Shown: piece after piece, positions 39,601 to 56,575 of the stretch | How the letters are laid out: the number at the start of each line of letters is the position of its first letter | Numbering within the stretch: position 1 is the stretch's first letter | DNA from: Struthio camelus | Lineage: Eukaryota > Chordata > Aves > Struthioniformes > Struthionidae | DNA length: 64,000 nucleotides | Direction of reading: 5' to 3' | Assembly (NCBI RefSeq): GCF_040807025.1 | Contig: NC_090942.1 | Span: forward strand, 81,015,987-81,079,986 | The notes under the pieces: generated by a model | The model's database searches: none | What the model was told of the DNA's origin: nothing | The model's input: only the letters and a program-made list of their open reading frames with translations | Translations under genes and position numbers: made by a program

Positions 39601-42600
39601 GCGATTCCCAGGCTGTGTAGAGAAAGTATTCTTCTCCCATTGTCCTCATACCAGTCTCATAGCTGCCACATTGCCCAAAATGAAACAAATGCATATGAAA
39701 AAAAAGACATTCTGGAAGCAATTTTCCCAAATTTCCCAATTTCATCTCTCCCATATCTCACCATTTATGTTTTTTCTGTAAGCTGTGTTGGACAGCAAGT
39801 GGTTGTGTAAAATACCTAGCACCCACCTAGCATAAGCAGCAGATGGATTTTGGACAAGAGGATGGAGCTAGAAGGCAAAAGTTATTTAAGCAGGTTCCTC
39901 AACTGATCTTTGCTTGTTTTTAAAGGGAACTAGCTTGGGGAAAAGTTGGGAAATGCTCAACTACATGTGTGAATGCAAGGGAGCGCTCTAGGCTATTTCA
40001 GCACACCTCTTCTCCCCTACTAGCACCCCATACAGAGATGTGGAGGTGGGAGAGGGTGTGCGTTCATGTCTTCTGCTCTCCCACACTCATTCTCTTCTGC
40101 CTGCTGTAGTGTCAGGTGTACATTTGGGATGATGGGGGGCACTTTTGCTAGATCTTCCCCTTCACTCCCTCCTCCTCTACCTTAATCAAACTTGTCCAGC
40201 CTTACAGGAGTCAGACCCCTAACGATTATTTCCTTCATAACATAGAAGAATACAATAGGGATGGGGTACAAGGAAACACAGAGCTCCTTTTTTCTACCAG
40301 AGTCCTCTGGCTCTTTTCCCTTAGCTGCTCGATCTGTTCCTTTCTTCACCCTTCCTGGATTATTTGCTTTTAGGTCCCCAGGTTGCCAGTCAGTCATGTC
40401 ATTCTTACAGCAACTTTGAGGAGCTGAGTCTTTCCACCAGCACTGCACTCCTGAGTGCCTTCAGAGAGCTGCCTACAACATCCTCCTTTCTTCTCATTGC
40501 CATATGTTCCCAATTCCCTTCCTACCATACGCCCTGGATCCTGTATTCTCTAGGCTTCTGACACTGCCGCAGCCTCAAGCACCACCTCTTTTCTGTGCTC
40601 CACATTCCTAATTCCCCTTTATGCACCTGGTGGGTTCCTTGGTCATTCCTCTCTAGCCACATGCACTGTAGGTTAGCAGTCCTGAGCCAAGATGTTTATC
40701 AATTCCTTGGCAAGGAGACAGGGCTAAGACTTTTGGCATCACTTGGCAAAGAGAGAGCACTTACTGCGTGAAATTTTTCCATCTCCTCGGGCCCAAACAA
40801 TGTTCTTTGCAGACAAGCAACCTCTGTGTTTTCTGTAGAGCGTCCCTCTCTGAAATTAAGGAAAAGGCATTGTGTTGTTAAAGCAGAGCTGGAGAAAGAT
40901 TATAGCTGTGCCAAGCCAAGCTGGATAACCCAAGACATGAGACGTTCTCTTGCTAAGCAAGTTCTGTTTGGAAAGGAGGGTGCAAGCAGGAGAGCACTGT
41001 CAGGTCATAATCTCTCCTATAAAAAGGGAGTCTGTGTTTAGCTGCCGTCACAGATTTCCCTGGGAGGAACAACGGTATGGGCAAGGCAAGGTAAAGCTTG
41101 CCTACTGAGACATGTAGTTCTTTCAGGAGAAACAAGTTTGTTTTGTTGTTTTTGTTTTTTGTCACTAGCCCCAGCAGTACACATTTTGTGCTCCCAGTGC
41201 GATGTGCAAAAAAAAAAAAAAAAAGTGATGCAGGAAAGCTGCTGCACAGCTTTTCTTACAAAGTGTAATTTGACAGCAAATTTGATTCAAGGCTAAACTT
41301 TCTCTTCAAGGTGCCTGCTTTTCAACAGGCAGCTCTACCAAGCACACATTGATTCCCTGCAAACGTTTCACTAAGGAGATTTTGTAACTAGCTGAGAAAC
41401 AGGTTAAACTAGTTCGACAGTTCCCCTCCAGGAACAAGCATGTGAGTTCACATTCTCAGCTTCTTAGAGAAGTGTTGCCAGTGCTGGTGGATCTCAAAAT
41501 CTCATCTTTTATCTTCTTAAAGAAATGTTCTTCTCCATCCCCCTACCAAAACAAAGATGCAGTGTGTTTTTCCCTCCTCTAATATAAAACAAGTGGCAGG
41601 ATTCCAGCACTTGCAGTCACCTCTGCTCAGGTGTACATGTGCAAGGGATGACACATAATCACGCTAAGAAAAATCAAGCCCTTTCAGACTTCCAAGTGTT
41701 TTTTTTATACGAGAGACAAGGAATATTTTTTAAATGTTGAAAAATACCTCAGTGTCCCTTACTACACCTGCTGTCCCTTGGATGCCTAGTAAACATGATT
41801 TCAGCAGTTCAGCTAGCTCTGGAGAGGTACAGTGAAGACACTTGGTGGAGCTGCAGCTGAAGTGCTTACTTTTATTTCCTGACCTACGCTCTCCTCTAAA
41901 GTGCTTTTTTTCCCCTCAAGATTCAACTCAAGTGGCCCATTGGATAGGGCTGATTCTGCTCTCTGTGGTGTCCATCCATACTGCACACTCCATTATCATA
42001 CCTACTATCTTGGAGAACAACATCTGAGATGATCCCTGATGTTTGACAGCTATCCCTGGCAAAGACCAACAATCAAGGAATCACAGAAAATAAATGCTAC
42101 ACACGGACGTCTATCATAATACAGCTGCATTGGCCCTGTAGAAAGGTAGCCACCATCATTTAAAGAAAAAAGACAGATGGTGAGTCTTCTGTAGCTCAGG
42201 AGCATCTTCTAATTGGCATTTTAAAAGAGAGAGAATCATAGCACCCATCAGCTCAAGACTAATGGCTCATTTACTGTGGAAGAATAAATGTAGACCATCA
42301 CCTTATCTGAAAATGAGTAGCATTCATTTTCACAACATTTTGTGAGATTGATAAAAGTAGGCTGTTTTACTGCTATAGGCTGTGACTTGTCCATGCCTCC
42401 ATATAGAAGAACCGGAATTATAAAACAAGCATCTTACTATAGCCAATTCACACTAACACAAAGCCATATTTTATTCACAGCTAGTGCACTCAAGTGGAGT
42501 GGGAATTCCTGTGTGGAGTTATAAATTCAGGACTGCTTCCTATCCAGTTGTTACAGCGATAAGACTGTGATCTGGGGGTGAAGGAGTGGGATACTTGTTT

Positions 42601-43028
42601 TGTTTTACATTTTAAAGTTAAAGCTGAGAAAGAAAATCTACTTTTGTCATTGCAAACACGTGGCTATAGATTTAAATATCAACATTCTCCAAAAGAATCA
42701 TTATTTCTGTGGTCTGGTACCGCATTACATGGTGTAATTTGCTGGTTTGTATTATCTGATAAATCAAGCAAAATGATTAAAATAGGAGACTTTTAGCTTT
42801 AAACTGTATCCAGTTGTAGTTCAGAATCATCAGAATCAAAGAACTGCTTGAAGTCAACTATGTGTTTTTTGCAAATGCATCACTGTTGAGTTGGCCTACA
42901 GTACTAGAAAGTTGAGCACATTCTGGCTTTTAAGGAGAGCAAACATGCACATGGACTTTTACCTTTAATTACCTTTCCTCCGATGCTGAAATAAAATGAA
43001 CAGTACCCTTCCCTTTTTCACTCTTAGT

Positions 43029-43034
43029 TTTATT
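43029..43034 (-). terminator. LRP6: LRP6 distal poly(A) signal
   Basis: AATAAA on the minus strand, within TTTTTATAATAAAACTAAG. It is followed downstream by a T-rich TGTTCATTTTATTT segment. It is about 100 bases beyond another AATAAA, and either or both may be used. Confidence 0.65.
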
Positions 43035-43130
43035 ATAAAAATCAACATTTCATTTGTTACAACTCAGTTTATAGTAATAATTGGAAAGGATTTTTGTACA
43101 AGGTTTATATACACCTTACAAGTAAAGCAC

Positions 43131-43136
43131 TTTATT
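43131..43136 (-). terminator. LRP6: LRP6 alternative poly(A) signal
   Basis: AATAAA on the minus strand (TGTAAAATAAAGTGC), preceded by a T run in the mRNA sense and followed by TTGTAAGGTGTATATAAAC, a plausible GU-rich downstream element. Confidence 0.6.
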
Positions 43137-46100
43137 TTACAAAAAAAAAAAAGTTAGTGAATGAATGAATAGGGCTGACCAAATGTTGGTCATTATAATA
43201 TAAATACATCCTTGCAAAGCACCATCGTACCAAAGTTGATGAACAAGAGACACCAGCTGGCTTTAAGACAATGACAAACAGTGATTAAAGCTTACAAAAA
43301 AGAACAAACAAAACAAAAACAAGATTAAAAATCTGAAAGCAGCACCAGATCCTTCACTTGCAAACAAGGCTAGTTCAGCTTAAGCCTGGTGGTACCCTCT
43401 TTACAAAAAGACACTTTCATTTTCCCTCGCTGGCTCTTAACTGCCTGGCTTAAGGCTACAGCCATTTTAATCAGGACTTCAAAGATGCTCCGTGTTCATT
43501 TAAAAGAGGGGAACAGGACTGCTCTCCGATAGCTTCATCGCCACAATCATCCATTCTATTAAGACAATCTCTAGCCTGATTCTAATATGGACAGTTTACT
43601 TGCTCTGCCCTGCTGTTTTGGCGTGGATCACCCAGTTCCTATAAATGTTGTTTCAGCATCATCCACTGATCTGTCCTTTTTAAAGGAGATTACAAAATAA
43701 AATTGCCCATTTTGCATCAGTGGGGTATTCTATTTTACTTCTTTTAGAAAGTCATGGAATCTTTGTACCGCTTTTCAAGCTACTGGGTCATTCCTAATTT
43801 ATTTTCATGGTGTACACGTCACCTTCCAATTAAGTTAATTTTCAAGCAATATCCCCGCCACAATGTAATGAAAAAATTCCCATGCCTAAGAAAGCTATTT
43901 CTGAATAACAACGTTCAAATAATTTTGGCACCCAAAGAACTAGTTATTTTTTACTGTAAAAATAAGTAATTTGCAACATGCAAGGTACACATTCAGAAGC
44001 AGATTCTGTCTGTAACAGTGTTATGCGACAAAAAACAAGCTTAACTTTTTAAAAGTAAAGCAGATGAATCTGTGTTTAAAGACTTCCACATCAAGCCATT
44101 TCTAGAGAGGTGGATATAATAGAGAAGCAATGCACAAACCAGAGACAGCAAAGCCCATTAACGCAATGAGCAGGGATTTTCTGCATGCTCCTTCGCTTGC
44201 AGTGGACTGTAGCACCTATCATGTCAAGCAGTTTGGGTGCACTTTTCTTCAAAATTAGGCTAGGACTACAACAGATTGCTTTGTATATATCTGCAGAAAG
44301 CACAGAAGAACTTTTGTCATCTACAGAATGGACTCCAAAAAGTAATGGCACAGTAGCAGAAGTGCACTTCCTTTCCTGTCAAGCATGACATAGCATTAAT
44401 TAAAGCAGCAAGTATTCTGCTGTCTGTCCTACAACAGCACCAAGCTTTAGCACTTTGAAAGGCAGCAAGGCTGAATCTGCCAATGTTGGGATGTGAATGT
44501 GTACGCATGAGAGAAAATTAGTAGCTATAGGTATATGCACATTATCAAAGATATATGCACCTGCATACATATACTGGTACATCCCACTAAGGGGGGAATG
44601 TTATGGTAGTAATTTGGAATTCACAATACTGAAAGTTACAGCTCCTCAGAGCAAAACGAATCCTTTGTTATCAACTGGTTCATTTGCATATATTGCATTA
44701 TTGTAAATAATATTTCATTTATTGTATATGCACAGGTTGCAATGAACTCGTATTCATGGAAACCATTCTTTATTTCAAATGCAAATATTAGGTGAATATT
44801 CCATTTATCTTATCTAAGTTCTTTTCAAATAAATATCTTGGTATCCAAAAGCAGTGGAAAAAGTGTTCCCGAGGAGCGTATGAATTCGCGTGCAGCATGA
44901 CATGGCAGGTATAATTTAAAAAGGTGAGTTTAGGTCTCATTAATTTTGCTATTTAAGTATGCAAAGCTCCTGCTGAACATGCAATGGCTAGTTCTCAACA
45001 AACTTTATGCTGTAATATCCATTACATTTTTCAAACTACTGTGGACTGTTCCTTCCCTAATTCAACGTGCCAGCTATTTACCATGCCCAGACTCTCTTGG
45101 CTATGAACGCTTTCAGATGTCTACACAGAGAAAAACTGCACAATGAGTACTTGTATTAAATGCCCTACTGCATATGTGTCTGATGCTGCAAGATAAGGAC
45201 ATTTGTGCTTAGCTTAAAGATTACGAGCAGTTTAATTGACATCAATGAGACTACTTACATGCTAATGCTATGCACTCACTTAAGTATCTTCTGAATTGAC
45301 ATTTGTGTGTTATCTACAGTCCTAACATCTCAGTCAATTTGAGAAGCAGCAGAGACTATGACCCTCACGGAGGGAAGGACAGAATACGAATCATGACGAG
45401 CTCAACGGCAGAGAGGATCAGAGAGAAATTTTTCAGTTTTCAATCATTCTGTGGCTATTCACTGGGAATACGTCAGGTGGACAGAAAACTTGCATCACTA
45501 CTTTTGCAATTTGTATATCTGTCTAACAGGAACTTCAGCTCAATCAGAATTTTACTCTAGAATCATTGGGAAAATATTTGTACTTGTAAAGGCAGATCTC
45601 TGCTTCCTACTAAAAAAATTATTTGGTTAATACAGACAAGAAAGAGCCCGCTCCTGAAGGTGACCACCCATACTGGTCATCTTCAGTAAAAAATTTAGCT
45701 TGTCCACCTTCCCCTCTTCACATGAACATCCCAGTGGCAGATCACTCAAAGTACCTGATGCACAAAATGTATGCATCAGAGAGACTTGAGCAAATTCTAC
45801 ACTGAATTATACGTCCGCTCCGTCGGCTGAAGTTTCATGCGGACGTAAACTAGCACAGAGCTCGGACAGCATAGTCCATTTGCAGACACACTTATGATTT
45901 ACCCACAGCAAGTCTATTCCAAGAGGAAGTCTCAGTGAGGAAGTCCCACTGCACCAGAAAGAGGATACCACTCCTTAAGCTGAACCACCTTAGAGTTTTT
46001 CAAACAGAAATTGGCACACTGAAAAAGTATTTTGCAAGAAGAGACCATTGCCATCACAGTACAAGCACTTGGACTGAGATATAACAATGCAATATTCTTC

Positions 46101-46211
46101 CGAGTTCATTAGTGCAAGTTTCCACATGTGAACCCCACATGGAATGCTGCACATTAAAAAAATGTAAACAACGTACGAGTTTCGATTCTCAGCGTCATGC
46201 CAGCCTCAGTG

Positions 46212-46248
46212 CCCCCCCACCCACCCCACCACACCCGCCCTCCCCCCC
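46212..46248 (-). promoter_or_regulatory. LRP6: G-rich tract in LRP6 3' UTR, possible RNA G-quadruplex
   Basis: On the mRNA strand the tract contains six runs of three or more G separated by short loops (G7, A, GGG, C, GGG, TGTGGT, GGGG, T, GGG, T, G7). Four or more such runs within about 40 bases meet the usual rule for an intramolecular G-quadruplex. It is isolated in an otherwise AT-rich UTR. Formation and function are inference. Confidence 0.55.
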
Positions 46249-47249
46249 TTCATATAAATGGATTCGAGTTCCCTTATAGTTCGCAATACCCTCCACATCC
46301 ATCCTGCTGGAGAACACAAACAAGCTTCTTTGCCAACAAGGAAGAGCCAGAAGAACAGCTACCAGAAATCCTAGATACCTAGAACAATGCTAGGCAATTA
46401 GCGCACCAGATCTAAAGATCAACTGTGATGGCCTTGGGTATCTTTGACTATTAGCAAGACCCTTTACTATAGCTGGAATTCCAAATATCATTGTTTTCCT
46501 CCCCGATAAAACCAAAGGAGGCTCCAGTACTCCAGATGAGCGGCAGCACTAGCAAGAATCATTTGTTAGTAATTCTGTCAAACCGGTCCAAATTAAAGCC
46601 TGTGCCCCATTTTCAGCCTGTTTCTCTTTGGCTTGAAACGGGCTGGGACACAAGCAACAGAGAACAATAAAACCCGAATGGCACCTATGAAGAGTAATTC
46701 ACACCCATCCAGTGCCCAGAGGCTACAAGGCAGAAGCTCCTTCAACACGGATTTAAAGTCAACAGAAGTTGTAAAGGCATAATGCCATCCAAGATCAGGT
46801 ATACTGTGAACTCCGCTACAGTCAAAACAGTTTCAAAATACTGCACTGGAGTCCAAGAGTGGTTAATGATATCTTAAGTTGCCCCTCAACCTACACAAAT
46901 AGCGTTTTCAGTTGGTTATATACTCTCCCTTTCAAAATCACCATCATGAGGCTGAAAGGAGAAGGAGCTAAACAAGACAATATACAAAAATAGAGAATGC
47001 GAATATAAAATGGTTCGGTTAAGAATATCTTAAAATTTGACATTCACAGCGGTTAACACTAAGGTATTAAGCTCACACCATGCAAAGGAGGAGGTATGTC
47101 AAAATCATACTGAGAAAACTGGCTTTACCAAACACAAATCATGAACAGTTAAATATAGCAAGGGAAACCCTTCCAATAATCAAAACATATATTTCCTATG
47201 GACAGTTGCTCCACTGACAAAGTTAAATGCTTCCTTACTAGGAAAAAAT

Positions 47250-47291
47250 AATATATTTTTTAATATATATATATGTTTTATATATATATGA
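47250..47291. repeat. AT-rich dinucleotide and palindromic patch in LRP6 3' UTR
   Basis: AATATATTTTTTAATATATA followed by TATATGTTTTATATATATAT forms a mostly (TA)n tract that can pair with itself. Confidence 0.85.
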
Positions 47292-48426
47292 TTTGTATAC
47301 TGTGATATCAATATACACTGAAAGTACTGCAAGGATATATTATTCATTTACAGTAAAACTAACAATTCATGGTTAAATTTATAGTTTATAAATATGCTGT
47401 CTATATTATATGTGGTATAAAAATATTTGACATTTGTGGGCACTAGGTCAAAATATTTTTTTTAAGGGACTAGAAATCATTCAGGTATATGCATATTACC
47501 CTTGTCAATCACGTGAAAATCACACTGACCTGGTATAAAACAGAATCCTACTGTGTTGGCAAAATGAAGAAAGCAAAGTATAGCATGACACTCACTTTAT
47601 GACAAGGCTAATTAGGGGGAAAAAACAAAGAATTTACAGCAGCCTAGTTCTAGCAGTACTTTAAATAAGGATATTATGATTTAAAGTGACATAGAAAGGA
47701 AAAAAGGACATAGAAAGGATAGCAAAAGCTATACAATAAAAAAAAAAAAATCAAATTTTAAAATATACCCAATGAAATCATGGAAATTCCAGAAGCAAAG
47801 ATAGCAGTTTTGTAAATGCATTTAAAAAAAAAAGGGGTGTATGAATTTTAAAAAAGTGTGTGATTATTTTTCTGGATTCACCGCTATGATTGCTGTATTC
47901 CAGTAGAAAACATAAAGCCCTTTGTGTAAGGTTAATATCTGTCCTGACTGCGTTTTCTTCAAGTTTAACTTTAGTTGCTGGCCCTCTGTAGTTAACATAG
48001 AGGTTATTTGGCTACTTCCAAGTATCTATGGTATGCTGCTCTGAGACAGACTTCTTTATTATTAATTACTTTAAACATTTTTGGTATTGATAAACCCCAC
48101 ATCTCACCTCGCTGGACAAGTGACATCTCCTGGTCCTTCCGTTTCCTTATGTGCTCAGTCACTTCACTGGATTAAGGCATGTTTTTGTGTTCCATTTGCA
48201 AAAATAAAAACTTTTTGTACAAATGTCTGGGTCTTTTTTTATACAAAAATTTCTCTTCTTATGGCACAAGCAGCAGTTGCTGTTTAAGAAAATATATAAA
48301 TATCCTTTTTTTTTTCTCTTCTGTACAAATATCTCCAGTATTCCTTCACCCCATTTAATAACATTTATCTGTACACTGTCCTGCCTCGCCAAGGGCTCCC
48401 TCCCCCCTCCCCAGCAGAACATTTCG

Positions 48427-48434
48427 TATTTACA
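48427..48434 (-). promoter_or_regulatory. LRP6: Pumilio-type motif (UGUAAAUA) just after the LRP6 stop
   Basis: The minus strand reads TGTAAATA, a perfect UGUANAUA motif, about 62 bases downstream of the stop codon. A second motif, TGTATATA, sits at 43,106-43,113 near the far end of the UTR. Whether they are bound is not visible from sequence. Confidence 0.4.
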
Positions 48435-48495
48435 CTTTGGCGGCAGAGGCAGGCAATGGGGCAATGGAGCGGGGGGGAGAGGGGGGGGACAGCCC

Positions 48496-53344
<4,849 letters not shown>

Positions 53345-53575
53345 CAGGAAGAGACCCTGACAAAGAGCTTGGGTGAGGCACATAACCAAGAGGCACAGAG
53401 GCTGGTCCGTGCACCACATAATCATTGGTCATCGTTTCCCCGTCGCCCTTCATGCGTGGGCACAGAACCCTCTGGCAGATGAAGTACATCGCTCCAACTA
53501 CAAAAACAGTAAGGATCACTCCAATGATAGAGCCTATCGTATTGTTGGGCTGTGGCGCAGGCTCCTCCGTTGTGT
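53345..53575 (-). CDS. LRP6: LRP6 exon 20 (membrane helix and juxtamembrane segment)
   Basis: Acceptor CCTTTTAG, donor CTTCCTG|GTGAGT. It encodes part of Tyr1361 to part of Gly1438. After [11 protein letters not shown] it holds one hydrophobic helix, about residues 1373-1393 ([20 protein letters not shown]). [11 protein letters not shown] follows, with Cys1394 and Cys1399, the palmitoylation sites needed for exit from the ER in mammals, and Lys1403, the reported ubiquitination site. The cytoplasmic segment from [11 protein letters not shown] to [11 protein letters not shown] matches human as recalled. The helix itself carries conservative substitutions. Confidence 0.97.
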
Positions 53576-55392
53576 CTAAAAGGAAAAAGGAAAATCATAT
53601 TGCAGAAGCTGATCTAACAACTTCATGTACCAACATTAGTTTTTGTAACACCTTTCCACAGAGGAAAAATGAAAGCCTCCACTTCTGTAGGCAGCTTTCA
53701 AATTAATACGCAGCAGGAACAGACGAACACTGGGACAGGTCTGTCTGAATGCTCTGAAAGGCTATGAGTACCACCCGTGCACATGAAAAGCTCCACAAAG
53801 GCACAGAGGATTCTGAATCGTATATACCAGGATATGTGCTGCATGTACATGTGCAAGGGGTCTGATGAACCACGTCCTGAACTTGATGCATGTCGACAGG
53901 CAGGGCTAGCCTTTGAACTGGGTGAAGAGGACCTTTGGCCATAACTCTGAATGGCACTGTGCTGGGGACTCCAATTATGCTGCTGCTTCTCATTAAAGAG
54001 AGCAACTCTTTTCACGTTTGACCTAAATCACATAAGCGCCTAGGTTATCACTCTGTGTAACAGATCAGCACTCCCTTTTCTCAATTATTTAGGGATTTAT
54101 AATTCAGACCGTAACATTCACTTATGCTGAACAGTAGAGGTGAGGCATCAGTGACCAATTTTGGGCCTGCTGGCATTTATAAAACTACCTAACCTGCTCT
54201 ACATCTGACCCACACGGATGGTTCTAGATGTATTTGAGCATCAGTCTTAGAGGTGTTATCCCTATGAGGAACCTGTATGATTATTCAACAGTCAAAACAA
54301 GCAACCTTCCCTATAATACCAAATCCAAGCAATGACATTTCTGGGAGTAACTGACAACCCCCTGCCTGTGCTTCATGAATGAGACAAGAAAAGCAGACTT
54401 TAAAGTATTTTCCTGTTTTAGTCGGTGTTTTACATCTTATCCATTACTGAAAATCTTTTACTCAACACATTTCCTTTTTCCTGAACACCAAACCCACACT
54501 TTAACCATTCTGTCACAGTCTACAGAGATAAGTAAACAGACTTCTGATCACATTGAAAGAAGGACAGTGATAACTGAAGTCTTACTCCAGGTGGGCTAAT
54601 TTTACACTCTCTGTTACATAAACAGAAAATATGCAAACTAAAATGAAGATAACTATAGAGGTCTGTGATATTATCTCCTAACAACCTGATATCAGGGGTT
54701 CAACTCTGACTTTGCATTTTTAAGTTGTGCTAGTTTATGTGCATGTCATCTGTGGTATGTGGATCTCTAACATGAGAAGAGATATCCCCATTTACAATTT
54801 CTCTTAAAGCATCAACAGTGAAAATGAACTTTAAAGCTGGAATTTTAAAGGCAGTGGTTTTCTTGTAGAACCCTGGAGATTTCAAGGTAGGGGAGATCAC
54901 ATGTTACAAATCATATATCAAACTCAAAGTTACATCTTTTCAAGACGTACAGGAAATTTTAGAAGGTATACTCTGTAAACAGTGTGCTCCTCTGATTCTA
55001 AAAGCACCTGCTATTAATTCTTTGGATGAGAAAACTATGAAGCAGAGCAGTTGCGTGAAAGCCTCGTGCTGCCAGAAAAACTCTCAACATTGAGCTATCT
55101 CAGCATATAAACAGATTACAGTAAAACAAGCCTTTTATTTAAGCATTTAAAAACGTTAAGTGGAAAAATTACTCGCATGCTCTGCCTCAGAGACAATTCA
55201 GAGTACTAGATATTTTTTCTATTCATAGTCCACTGCCTTGTGTGTTAGGTGCATGACAGCAGGTAAGAACAGGAGCACCCATTTTGGAAGTGATTCGTTT
55301 GGCCCAGTTGGTGGAATAAAATCTCACTGAGAAAGAAAGAAACAAATTTCAGATACTGTAATCAAGTCACTAGTCTCTGGTTTTGCACTTAC
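53576..55392 (-). other. LRP6: LRP6 intron 19
   Basis: A 1.8 kb intron without a clear repeat. A GATGAGAAAACTATGAAGCA string at about 55,026 faintly recalls a MIR core, but not enough to call. Confidence 0.8.
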
Positions 55393-55503
55393 AGCATCCT
55401 TGCTCATCTGAGCTGTCACTGCAGTCCAGGTTGTGATCACATTTCTTGCTTTTCCCAATGCACTGCCCGCTGGCACAGCGGAACTGATCGGTTAAACAAA
55501 GCA
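55393..55503 (-). CDS. LRP6: LRP6 exon 19 (third LDL receptor class A module)
   Basis: Acceptor CTCTCTCCAG, donor GGATGCT|GTAAGT. It encodes residues from Val1324 to part of Tyr1361, one complete LDLa module: [20 protein letters not shown] and then [15 protein letters not shown]. Six cysteines and the calcium-binding acidic D-x-S-D-E set are intact. Exon equals module, the usual architecture of this family. Confidence 0.97.
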
Positions 55504-55960
55504 CTGGAGAGAGAAACCCCCCCCCACACCAAGACTCAGTATCAAAGATTTCTACTCTTTAAAAGGATTAAGAAAACAAGTCACCAAGGCATACAAACAG
55601 GAGTATCTTGGAGAGTTCAGTCTGCTGCTAGCTTCATTTCTTGAAGCAGGCAGCAGCACATAAGGGTCCCTCGTGCCAAGCATGCAAAAATGTGATCCAA
55701 AGCTCTGGAGAAGGTATTGCAGTGGGAACCTGGTCCTTATTGCCTATTTACCATAAGGACACTACTAGATAAAGTTACCTTGGTTAAAATAACTCTGAAG
55801 CAGAAGGCCACTGAGACCACAGGCACTTATCCCAGAGCATGTTTTTTACCAAATTATTATAAGAATCCCCAGCAATCCCCAGCTCTAAACATTTACTGTA
55901 GTATAAGAGAAGAGTTAAGTTATTAAAAATAAATTTGCCAAGCCATGAAGATAAAATTGT

Positions 55961-56077
55961 TTAAGAAAGATAAATGTGATTTCTCAATGCCCTTGTGCTC
56001 TTCCTGTAAATCAGAAACTTAAGAAAGATAAATGCTATTCCTCAATGCCCTTGTGCTCTTCCCATAAATCAGGAAAC
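55961..56077. repeat. 58-bp tandem duplication in LRP6 intron 18
   Basis: Two adjacent copies, beginning at 55,961 and 56,019, each with TTAAGAAAGATAAATG, then TCAATGCCCTTGTGCTCTTC, then TAAATCAG. They differ at only a few positions, so the duplication is fairly recent. Confidence 0.95.
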
Positions 56078-56474
56078 TCCTTGATCATGCAACAATATAT
56101 TTCACTTGACATTATGTTTTAAAACTGAAATGAAAGACAGAAAAGAAAACTGGAGCTTTGCCAGTACACTCACAAAATAAACTACTACTTTGGGAAAAAA
56201 GGTGCTGCAGGCAAGGTGCTGGCTGCTGCTGTTTACACATATTTTTCCTCCTGTTTCATGTAAATCCAGAAATTACTTCTGAGTTCAGCTGAATTAAGAA
56301 GTTAAACTTAGAGGCTTTTGTGACCTGTAATCAACTTGAATGCTTTGAGTAACAGGGCCACTTTGAAGGTGACAAACAGCCACTGTTCTGGTATCTCTAG
56401 TCACTGGACAGCAACTGGGAAGCTAGCTTGCGCAATGTATTTTCAGATGTCAGCATCCAATCTGGCTAATTATC

Positions 56475-56575
56475 CCTGTTTATCACACAGGGATTTCTGC
56501 ACCAGCCTGTATGTTTTTGTTTGAGCTGGAGCACATCTTTTGGAAAGAAATTTGGCCTTGATTTAGAGTGTTAGA
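56475..56575 (-). mobile_element. Old CR1-like fragment in LRP6 intron 18
   Basis: TTTGAGCTGGAGCACATCTT followed by TTGGAAAGAAATTTGGCCTT and GATTTAGAG matches the reverse complement of the 3' region of an old sauropsid CR1 family (TTTGAGCTAGAGCATATCTTTTAGAAAGACATCCAATCTTGATTTAAAG-type in memory). It probably belongs to the same family as the fragment at 49,690. Confidence 0.6.

Larger units (their letters stand above)
29771..43009. other. Intergenic region between the convergent BCL2L14 and LRP6 3' ends
   Basis: About 13.2 kb with no recognisable exon or RNA gene. It contains a GGCTGCT run (30,310-30,332), a MIR-like fragment (33,406-33,462), a 17-base tandem duplication (36,574-36,607), A/T homopolymers (for example 37,611-37,626 and 41,208-41,224) and patches rich in homeodomain/SOX-type AT motifs that might be enhancers. 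Open frames such as those at 35,131-35,538 and 38,367-38,840 lack any family resemblance. Confidence 0.65.
43010..48495 (-). other. LRP6: LRP6 3' UTR
   Basis: About 5.4 kb between the stop codon and a pair of poly(A) signals, close to the roughly 5 kb UTR of the human transcript. It is AT-rich, with a (TA)n-rich segment at 47,250-47,291, A runs (47,737-47,749), one C-rich tract that is G-rich in the mRNA (46,212-46,248) and two Pumilio-type motifs. The open frames inside it are short and resemble nothing known. The extent is inferred from the signals and the absence of other genes. Confidence 0.8.

Noticed and set aside
55018-55072. Possible MIR core in LRP6 intron 19
   Set aside because: Only one short block resembles the consensus; the flanks do not, so it cannot be separated from chance.
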